Shown one piece after another: positions 58,361 through 64,000 of a DNA stretch of 64,000 nucleotides. The notes under the pieces are model-generated. The model saw only the letters and a program-made list of their open reading frames with translations. It ran no database searches and was not told the origin of the DNA. This DNA comes from JACVRW01 sp963746825. GTDB lineage: Bacteria > Actinomycetota > Thermoleophilia > Solirubrobacterales > Thermoleophilaceae. Position 1 is the first letter of the stretch; each line of letters begins with the position of its first letter. Position numbers and translations under genes: made by a program. The stretch spans positions 1 to 64,000 of the forward strand of contig CAVVCU010000020.1 in assembly GCA_963746825.1 (NCBI GenBank), given 5' to 3'.

Positions 58361-59926
58361 GTGCGCCAGAAGTCACCCGAGACCTACGAGGAGAAGCTGC
58401 AGCGGCTCCACGAGCTGCGCGAGCAGGCTTCGCACACCAATCCCCAGGCGGAGGAGAAGCAGCACGCCAAGGGCAAGCTGACCGCCCGCGAGCGCATCGA
58501 GAAGCTCCTCGACCCGGGCTCCTTCGAGGAGCTCGACACCTTCGTGCGCCACCGCACGGCCGAGTTCGACATGCTCAAGAACCGCCCGTGGGGCGACGCG
58601 GTGGTGACCGGTCACGGGAAGATCGACGGCCGCCCGGTGTGCGTCTTCTCCCAGGACTTCACGGTGTTCGGGGGCTCGCTGGGCGAGGTGATGGGCGAGA
58701 AGATCGTGAAGGTGATGGACCTGGCCGCCCGGATCGGCTGCCCGGTGATCGGGATCAACGACTCCGGCGGCGCGCGCATCCAGGAGGGCGTGGTGTCACT
58801 GGGCGCCTACGGCGACGTGTTCGTGCGCAACGTGCAGTGCTCCGGGGTGATCCCGCAGATCTCGCTGGTGATGGGGCCGTGCGCCGGCGGCGCCGTCTAC
58901 TCCCCCGCCATGACCGACTTCATCTTCATGGTCAAGGAGACCTCGCACATGTTCATCACCGGCCCCGACGTGATCAAGACGGTCACCGGCGAGGAGGTGG
59001 AGTTCGAGGAGCTCGGCGGGGCCATGACGCACAACTCGAAGTCCGGGGTCGCCCACTTCGCCTCCGAGGACGAGGAGAGCTGCCTGGAGGACGCGCGCTA
59101 CCTCATGTCCTTCTTGCCCCAGAACAACCTCGAGCTGCCCCCGCAGATGGACACGGGCGACGACCCCGATCGCGAGGAGGCCGGGCTCGACTCGATCGTC
59201 CCCGACAACCCCAACAAGCCCTACGACATGCGCGACGTGGTGAACCTGCTCGTCGACAACGGCGAGTTCTTCGAGGTCCAGGAGCACTTCGCGCGCAACA
59301 TCATCGTGGGCTTCTCGCGGCTGAACGGGAGGCCGGTCGGCGTGGTGGGCAACCAGCCCAATCAGCTCGCCGGCGTGCTCGACATCGCCTCCTCGGAGAA
59401 GGCGGCGCGCTTCGTGCGCTTCTGCGACGCGTTCAACGTCCCGCTGCTGACCCTCATGGACGTGCCCGGGTTCCTGCCGGGGACCTCCCAGGAATGGGGC
59501 GGCATCATCCGCCACGGGGCCAAGCTGCTCTACGCCTTCACCGAGGCGACCGTGCCCAAGCTGACCGTGATCACGCGCAAGGCCTACGGCGGCGCCTACG
59601 ACGTGATGAACTCGAAGCACATGCTGGCCGACTTCGTGTTCGCGTGGCCGAGCGCGGAGGTGGCGGTGATGGGTCCCGAGGGAGCGGTGAACATCATCCA
59701 TCGCCGCGACATCCAGTCCTCCCCGACGCCCGAGGAGCGCCGGGAGAAGCTGATCGGCGACTACAAGGCGCGCTTCGCCAACCCCTACTCCGCGGCCGAG
59801 CGGGGCTACATCGACGACGTGATCGTGCCCCACGAGACCCGCCCCAAGCTGATCCGAGCCCTCGAGACGCTGCAGACCAAGCGCGTCGAGGGACCGAAGC
59901 GAAAGCACGGGAACATCCCGCTCTAG
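58361..59926 (+). CDS. pccB: Acyl-CoA (propionyl-CoA-type) carboxylase beta subunit
   Basis: The carboxyltransferase subunit moves CO2 from biotin to an acyl-CoA. GTG 58361. Residues 1-60 hold the helical start (EKLQRLHELREQASHTNPQA, KGKLTARERIEKLLDPGSFE). The crotonase-like halves have GCPVIGINDSGGARIQEGVV, SLVMGPCAGGAVYSPAMTDF and FITGPDVIKTVTGEEV, then VPLLTLMDVPGFLPGTSQEW and TVITRKAYGGAYDVMNSKHM. 521 residues, intact, normal. No alpha/biotin subunit is nearby. With the mutase at 46166 it would form a propionyl-CoA to succinyl-CoA route; acetyl-CoA as substrate cannot be excluded. Confidence 0.9.
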   Translation: MRQKSPETYEEKLQRLHELREQASHTNPQAEEKQHAKGKLTARERIEKLLDPGSFEELDTFVRHRTAEFDMLKNRPWGDAVVTGHGKIDGRPVCVFSQDFTVFGGSLGEVMGEKIVKVMDLAARIGCPVIGINDSGGARIQEGVVSLGAYGDVFVRNVQCSGVIPQISLVMGPCAGGAVYSPAMTDFIFMVKETSHMFITGPDVIKTVTGEEVEFEELGGAMTHNSKSGVAHFASEDEESCLEDARYLMSFLPQNNLELPPQMDTGDDPDREEAGLDSIVPDNPNKPYDMRDVVNLLVDNGEFFEVQEHFARNIIVGFSRLNGRPVGVVGNQPNQLAGVLDIASSEKAARFVRFCDAFNVPLLTLMDVPGFLPGTSQEWGGIIRHGAKLLYAFTEATVPKLTVITRKAYGGAYDVMNSKHMLADFVFAWPSAEVAVMGPEGAVNIIHRRDIQSSPTPEERREKLIGDYKARFANPYSAAERGYIDDVIVPHETRPKLIRALETLQTKRVEGPKRKHGNIPL

Positions 59927-59939
59927 CCGGGCCGCCCGG

Positions 59940-60413
59940 CTATCGCGTGGGCGCGAGCGCCGCGACGTAGATGGCGGCGGGGTTCCCCGGCTCCCACTCG
60001 GGAAACGGATCGATGGTGTCGATCTGGACGAAGCCGCGTCGCTCGTAGAACGCCGCGGTGGCCTCGTAGGGCTCGTAGTCGGCGCTGCGATCGAGCGTCT
60101 TGACCTCCAGCAGGACGAGGCCGTCGGCGGCGAGCTCCGCGATCACGCGCTCGACCAGCGCGGTGCCGATGCCCGAGCCGCGATCCGCGGGCCTCACCGC
60201 GATCCACAGGATCTCGGCGGCGCGCTCGGAGCGCCGCTGCACGGCCACAAAGCCCGTCACCTCGCCCGCATCGACCGAAACCCAGCCCGAATGAGCCCCC
60301 AGGTCCAGTACGACCTTCTCGGGGACGTCGGGCGTGAAGTAGTCCTCCAGCTGCCGGACGATCTCGGCGCACGCGTCGTGGTCCTGCGCTGTGGAGCGGC
60401 GTACCTCAGCCAC
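59940..60413 (-). CDS. GNAT-family N-acetyltransferase
   Basis: GTG 60413 gives AEVRRSTAQDHDACAEIVRQ, then VTGFVAVQRRSERAAEILWI, AVRPADRGSGIGTALVERVI (acetyl-CoA loop R-x-x-G-x-G-x-A) and YEATAAFYERRGFVQID. 157 residues, full GNAT fold. Convergent with the carboxylase gene 13 bases away. Substrate unknown. Confidence 0.85.
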   Translation of the reverse strand: MAEVRRSTAQDHDACAEIVRQLEDYFTPDVPEKVVLDLGAHSGWVSVDAGEVTGFVAVQRRSERAAEILWIAVRPADRGSGIGTALVERVIAELAADGLVLLEVKTLDRSADYEPYEATAAFYERRGFVQIDTIDPFPEWEPGNPAAIYVAALAPTR

Positions 60414-60450
60414 GGGACGAGTCTCCCAGATGCCTTGCCCTGACCCGCGG

Positions 60451-60456
60451 TAGCGT
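60451..60456 (+). promoter_or_regulatory. Candidate -10 hexamer for the VOC gene
   Basis: TAGCGT ends ten bases before ATG 60467, allowing a very short leader. Confidence 0.4.
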
Positions 60457-60466
60457 GCCGCGGACC

Positions 60467-60841
60467 ATGGCTGAGCACGTGACCGGCATAGGCGGCTTCT
60501 TCTTTCGCTCTCGCGATCCGGGCGCGCTCGCGCTCTGGTACCAGGAGCGGCTCGGGGTGAAGACCGTGCCCGAGAGCTACGACGCAACCCCGTGGCGCCA
60601 GCAGGAGGGCGACACGGTCTTCGCCCCCTTCGCCCAGGACTCCGAGATGATCGGCCCGCCGGACCACACGTGGATGATCAACTTCCGCGTGGAGGACCTC
60701 GACGCGATGGTGGATCAGCTGGTGGCCGCCGGCGAAGCGGTCGAGGTCGATCCCCAGCGCTATCCCAACGGGCGCTTCGCGTCGCTGCGCGACCCCGAGG
60801 GCAACGGGATCCAGCTCTGGCAACCGATGGGCGGCCAGTAA
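60467..60841 (+). CDS. VOC (glyoxalase/bleomycin-resistance fold) protein
   Basis: Two beta-alpha-beta-beta-beta modules are visible: GIGGFFFRSRDPGALALWYQ and ERLGVKTV, then WMINFRVEDLDAMVDQLVAA and FASLRDPEGNGIQLWQP with the usual metal-ligand Glu replaced by Gln in IQLWQ. 124 residues, intact. It could be a lyase, dioxygenase-like or binding protein. Its TAA is embedded in the ribosome-binding site of the next gene. Confidence 0.85.
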   Translation: MAEHVTGIGGFFFRSRDPGALALWYQERLGVKTVPESYDATPWRQQEGDTVFAPFAQDSEMIGPPDHTWMINFRVEDLDAMVDQLVAAGEAVEVDPQRYPNGRFASLRDPEGNGIQLWQPMGGQ

Positions 60842-60846
60842 GGAGG
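60840..60846 (+). promoter_or_regulatory. Strong Shine-Dalgarno sequence
   Basis: AAGGAGG overlaps the VOC stop codon and lies six bases before ATG 60853. It is the clearest ribosome-binding site in the window and contrasts with the many leaderless-looking starts. Confidence 0.7.
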
Positions 60847-60852
60847 CGGGCG

Positions 60853-61941
60853 ATGGCCGAGCGCCATGAGGTCATCGTGATCGGGGGCGGGCAGGCGGGC
60901 CTGGCCATCGGCTACTTCCTGGCTCGGCAGGGCAAGCGGTTCACGATTCTCGAGGCCGCGGAGGGGCCGGGCGCGGCGTGGCGGGCGCGCTGGGAATCGC
61001 TCACCCTGTTCACCCCCGTGCGCTACGACAGCCTCCCGGGCCTTCCCTTCCCGGGCGACCCCGACAGCTACCCGGGACGTGACCAGGTGGCCGACTACCT
61101 GACCGAGTACACCGCCCACTTCGAGCTGCCGGTGGAGTACGACAGCCGAGTTCGATCGGTCCGGCGAGATGATCGCGGCTACCTCCTCGAAGTGGGCGAC
61201 CGGACGTACGAGGCCGATCAGGTGGTTGTTGCCACCGGTCCGTTCCAGGCGCCGGCGGTGCCGGCGATGGCGAGCGGCTTGGACGACCGGGTGATTCAGC
61301 TGCACAGCAGCGACTACCGCGGCCCCGGCCAGGTCCCGGCCGGACCGGTGCTCGTGGTGGGTGGCGGGAACACGGGGTACCAGATCGCCGAGGAGCTCTC
61401 CGGCTCACACGAGGTCCATCTCTCGGTCGGATCGCGGCAGACGCCGCTTCCTCAGCGAGTGCTCGGGCGCGACCTCTTCCGGATCCTTAGCGCTACCGGC
61501 TTGATGGCCAAGACCCGGGATTCGCGCATCGGCCGCCGGGCGCGCGAACGCGACGTGCTCGTGGGCTCGAGCCCACGCAACCTCGCGCGCCGCCACGGCG
61601 TGCGGCTGCACCCCCGCGCCACCGCCGCTTCAGGCAGCGAGGTCACCTTCGGCGACGGCACCTCTCTCAGCGTGAACGCCGTGATCTGGGCCACCGGCTT
61701 CGGGCCCGACCACTCGTGGATCGACCTGCCGGTGTTCGACGCAACGGGGGCCGTCGCTCACGAGCGAGGGGTCACGGCCTCGCCCGGGCTCTACTTCCTC
61801 GGGCTGACGTGGCAGCACACCAGAGGCTCGGCGCTGCTCGGGTGGGTCAAGGACGATGCCGAGTACATCGCGGGGCGCATCGCCGCTCGGGGTCAGGCCG
61901 CCCCGATGCCGGTCTCCGCGCGCACGCGCAGCTCGTCGTAG
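60853..61941 (+). CDS. Flavin-containing monooxygenase-like oxidoreductase
   Basis: ATG 60853 follows a strong Shine-Dalgarno site. FAD loop: EVIVIGGGQAGLAIGYFLAR; ILEAAEGPGAAWRARWESLT and LFTPVRYDSLPGLPFPG are typical of the single-component YpaO/CzcO-like flavoproteins. The NADP loop VLVVGGGNTGYQIAEELS and the final VIWATGFGPDHSW complete it. 362 residues, intact. CzcO-like proteins oxidise small organic substrates or couple to metal handling; which applies here is unknown. The end overlaps the convergent actP by 49 bp. Confidence 0.88.
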   Translation: MAERHEVIVIGGGQAGLAIGYFLARQGKRFTILEAAEGPGAAWRARWESLTLFTPVRYDSLPGLPFPGDPDSYPGRDQVADYLTEYTAHFELPVEYDSRVRSVRRDDRGYLLEVGDRTYEADQVVVATGPFQAPAVPAMASGLDDRVIQLHSSDYRGPGQVPAGPVLVVGGGNTGYQIAEELSGSHEVHLSVGSRQTPLPQRVLGRDLFRILSATGLMAKTRDSRIGRRARERDVLVGSSPRNLARRHGVRLHPRATAASGSEVTFGDGTSLSVNAVIWATGFGPDHSWIDLPVFDATGAVAHERGVTASPGLYFLGLTWQHTRGSALLGWVKDDAEYIAGRIAARGQAAPMPVSARTRSSS

Positions 61942-63461
61942 GTGCGCTCGGCGCCGCGCTCGTGACTGAGCACGGTGCCGAGCCAGCAGGCCAGGAAGCC
62001 GGCGGGGATCGAGATGATGGCCGGGTTGGCGAGCGGGATCGGCGAGCCCTCGCTGTCGGGCCCCGGCCACACCGGTGGGCTCAGCAGGATCACGACCAGC
62101 GCCACCGAGAGCCCGCCGAGCACGCCGACGATCGCCCCGGTGGTGTTGAAGCGCGGCCAGAACAGGGCCATGAGCAACGCGGGCAGGTTTGCGCTGGCCG
62201 CGACGGCAAAGGCGAGGCCGACGAGGATCGACACGTTGAAGGTCTCACCGGCGAGGATCGAGGCGACGATCGCCGTCACCCCGAGGCCGACCGACGCGAT
62301 TCGCGCCACGCGCACCTCGTCGCGCTCGTCGGCCCGGCCTCGCCGCACGACCCCGGTCCAGACGTCGTGCGCGACCGCACCCGAGGCCGCGATCACCAAA
62401 CCGGCCACCACCGCGAGGATGGTGGCGAAGGCGACCGCGCTGATGATGGCCAGGAACAGGTCGCCGCCCAGCGAGCCCTCCCCGCCGCCGAGCTCCTCGG
62501 CCAGCAGCGGAGTGATCAGGTTGCCGCCAGCGGTGTCGTCGGCGGACAGGTCGCCGAGGACCGCGCGGGCACCCACCCCGACGAGCATGGTCATGATGAA
62601 GAAGGCGCCGATCAGCAGCACTCCCCAGGCCACCGAGCCGCGGGCCGCCTTGGCGTCGGGCACCGTGAAGAAGCGAACCAGCAGGTGCGGCAGGCCGGCG
62701 GTGCCGAGCAAGAGCGCCAGCCCGAAGGAGATCGAGTTGATCGCGTTCGGGTGCTGCAGGCCGGAGGCCAGGTAGCCGTTCTCCTCGGGGTGCGTGGCGG
62801 CCGCGCGCTCGAACAGCTCGAACGGGTTGAAGCCGGTCTTCGACAGCACCAGCACGGTCAGCACGATGCCCGCGGTCATCAGCAGCCCGGCCTTGATGAT
62901 CTGCACCCAGGTCGTGGCGAGCATGCCGCCGAAGATCACGTAGATGAGCATGAACGTGCCGGTGATGGCCACCGAGAGCGTGAAGTCGATGCCCGCGAGC
63001 GCCTGAAGCAGCACCCCCGCGCCGACCATCTGGGCGATCAGGTAGACGAAGGACACCACCAGCGTGCCCAGCGCCGCGACGATGCGCGCCGGGCGCTCGC
63101 GCAGGCGAAACGACAGCACGTCGGCCATGGTGAACTTGCCCGAGTTGCGCATGCGCTCGGCCAGCAGCAGGATCACCGGGAGGAAGGAGGCGCCCGCGGC
63201 CGCGAGCCCCACCCAGCCGTCGACGCCGAACAGGAAGATCAGCCCGGCGAAGCCGAGGAAGGTCGACGCGGACAGGTAGTCGCCGGCGATCGCGAATCCG
63301 TTCTGCAGGCCGGTGATGCCGCGGTTCGCGGCCCAGAACTCGGTCGCGGTGCTTGTCCGCTTGGAGGCCCAGTAGGTGATCAGCAGGGTGATCGAGAGAA
63401 CGACCGCGAACACGGCCAGGGCGAGCTCGTTCACGCCCGGCGCGATGGCGGGGACGCTCAC
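61893..63461 (-). CDS. actP: Cation/acetate symporter
   Basis: A sodium:solute symporter (SSS) of about 13 helices that imports acetate and other short monocarboxylates. GTG or ATG 63461 gives VNELALAVFAVVLSITLLIT. Characteristic pieces are AANRGITGLQNGFAIAGDYL then SASTFLGFAGLIFLFGVDG, FSFRLRERPARIVAALGTLV-like loop, LGTAGLPHLLVRFFTVPDAK and SGAVAHDVWTGVV. 522 residues, intact. It overlaps the DUF485 gene start-to-stop by four bases, the usual yjcH-actP arrangement. Confidence 0.9.
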   Translation of the reverse strand: MSVPAIAPGVNELALAVFAVVLSITLLITYWASKRTSTATEFWAANRGITGLQNGFAIAGDYLSASTFLGFAGLIFLFGVDGWVGLAAAGASFLPVILLLAERMRNSGKFTMADVLSFRLRERPARIVAALGTLVVSFVYLIAQMVGAGVLLQALAGIDFTLSVAITGTFMLIYVIFGGMLATTWVQIIKAGLLMTAGIVLTVLVLSKTGFNPFELFERAAATHPEENGYLASGLQHPNAINSISFGLALLLGTAGLPHLLVRFFTVPDAKAARGSVAWGVLLIGAFFIMTMLVGVGARAVLGDLSADDTAGGNLITPLLAEELGGGEGSLGGDLFLAIISAVAFATILAVVAGLVIAASGAVAHDVWTGVVRRGRADERDEVRVARIASVGLGVTAIVASILAGETFNVSILVGLAFAVAASANLPALLMALFWPRFNTTGAIVGVLGGLSVALVVILLSPPVWPGPDSEGSPIPLANPAIISIPAGFLACWLGTVLSHERGAERTYDELRVRAETGIGAA

Positions 63462-63844
63462 GGCGAGACCTCGGCGGGCTCCTCCGAGCGCTGGAAGCGA
63501 CCGCCGCCCGGGGCATCTTCACGCGCCTGCTCGCGGATGCGCTCCTCGAGCGGGCCCCAGACGCGGTCCGAGCGGCGCATGTAGGCGAAGGTGATCACCC
63601 ACGTCACGAGGATGAGCCCGACCCCGCCGGCGAACCCCAGCGACATCGAGCCGAACAGCTGTGTGCCCATCAGGTCGGGAGCCACGCCCGCCAGCACCAC
63701 GTAGAGCGCTCCCAGGCCCACTCCGATCGTGCCGTAGGTCCAGGCGAAGCGCCTCCGGCCGTTCACGAGCTCCTGGAAGTCGGGAGTGCGCTCGATCGCC
63801 TCCCAGTCGACGTTCGGCGCGGCGGCTTCCTCGCTGTCGGCCAC
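63458..63844 (-). CDS. yjcH: DUF485 membrane protein (YjcH-like)
   Basis: GTG 63844. After an acidic start, DWEAIERTPDFQELVNGRRR and FAWTYGTIGVGLGALYVVLA, then LGFAGGVGLILVTWVITFAY, give the two helices of DUF485 proteins. 128 residues with a charged C-terminal tail. Such proteins accompany ActP-type symporters and are thought to assist them. A TAGGAC hexamer on the minus strand (complement of 63851-63856) lies six bases before the start, a weaker match to TAnnnT. Confidence 0.9.
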   Translation of the reverse strand: MADSEEAAAPNVDWEAIERTPDFQELVNGRRRFAWTYGTIGVGLGALYVVLAGVAPDLMGTQLFGSMSLGFAGGVGLILVTWVITFAYMRRSDRVWGPLEERIREQAREDAPGGGRFQRSEEPAEVSP

Positions 63845-63898
63845 GCATCGGTCCTACCCCGTCGAGCGAAGTCGTAACGAGCGGCCCGGCGGGCTCGT

Positions 63899-64000
63899 TC
63901 AGGCCACTGCGACGAGCTGAGACTCGGCGGCCCGGACGATCCGGCCCGTCGCCCCCTCGAGCGCCCCGGCGGCCAGGAGCGTCTCGGCGGCGCTCGCCAC
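63899..64000 (-). CDS. C-terminal end of an unidentified protein
   Basis: The minus strand is open from the right edge to TGA 63899-63901. The last 33 residues read VASAAETLLAAGALEGATGR and IVRAAESQLVAVA, an Ala-rich amphipathic helix. Too short to identify. It lies 55 bp before the DUF485 gene in the same direction, so it may belong to the same acetate-related operon. Confidence 0.5.
   Translation of the reverse strand: MASAAETLLAAGALEGATGRIVRAAESQLVAVA

Noticed and set aside
1..64000. tRNA or rRNA genes, CRISPR arrays, insertion sequences
   Set aside because: No tRNA T-loop pattern, regularly spaced repeats, transposase motifs or terminal inverted repeats were seen on reading both strands. 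A covariance search would settle the tRNA question.

Overview
The window is GC-rich, densely packed actinobacterial DNA. Many genes start with GTG or TTG, and many neighbours overlap by ATGA, GTGA or TGATG. Gene content suggests a soil lineage such as Thermoleophilia/Solirubrobacterales: a MoaD-MoaE fusion, Tat-exported enzymes, a CehA-type metallohydrolase, an ActP/DUF485 pair, acyl-CoA carboxylase and a mutase, and secreted repeat proteins. That lineage is an inference from gene content; no rRNA or tRNA gene was seen.

Region 1 (1-16.5 kb) is a cell-surface glycan locus. On the minus strand lie two GT-C/DUF2142-type polytopic proteins, two unknown membrane proteins and a DPM-like GT2. Next come mixed-strand glycosyltransferases (GT4, GT2, GT34-like), an FkbM methyltransferase, a Wzx-type flippase and several SAM methyltransferases. 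By eye this part is less GC-rich and less regular in codon use than what follows. Its reading frames are badly broken by single-base shifts and two in-frame TAG codons.

Region 2 (16.5-37 kb) continues the glycan theme in more typical host-like DNA. It supplies activated sugars (gmd plus an rmd-like reductase for a GDP-6-deoxyhexose, an RmlC-type epimerase, a UDP-sugar dehydrogenase, an SDR epimerase). It also encodes a second flippase, a WecG/TagA transferase, six further glycosyltransferases, an O-antigen-ligase-like polymerase with a TPR-like tail, and an initiating polyprenyl-phosphate sugar-phosphate transferase. Together these could make, flip and polymerise a surface polysaccharide.

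Region 3 (37-50 kb) is mixed: two small membrane proteins; an ECF sigma factor carrying its own zinc-binding anti-sigma-like domain, membrane segment and Pro-rich tail; a secreted triple-repeat protein; an SDR; an LPRTG-bearing membrane protein; an exported GH31 glycosidase; a TetR regulator; the MoaD-MoaE fusion; a rhomboid protease; a mutase large subunit; and an exported CehA-like protein.

Region 4 (50-58.3 kb) is the most unusual. It holds three Tat-exported alkaline-phosphatase-superfamily paralogues of sulfatase build, all with Thr where sulfatases have the formylglycine Cys/Ser, interleaved with a Tat-exported YtcJ-like amidohydrolase and followed by a GMC oxidase.

Region 5 (58.3-64 kb) is metabolic: an acyl-CoA carboxylase beta subunit, a GNAT, a VOC protein, a flavin monooxygenase, and the ActP/DUF485 acetate-uptake pair.

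Two window-wide patterns stand out. Many genes have a TAnnnT hexamer ending 6-9 nt before the start codon, as expected for leaderless transcription. Many otherwise intact genes carry single-base frameshifts, which look more like consensus errors than gene decay.
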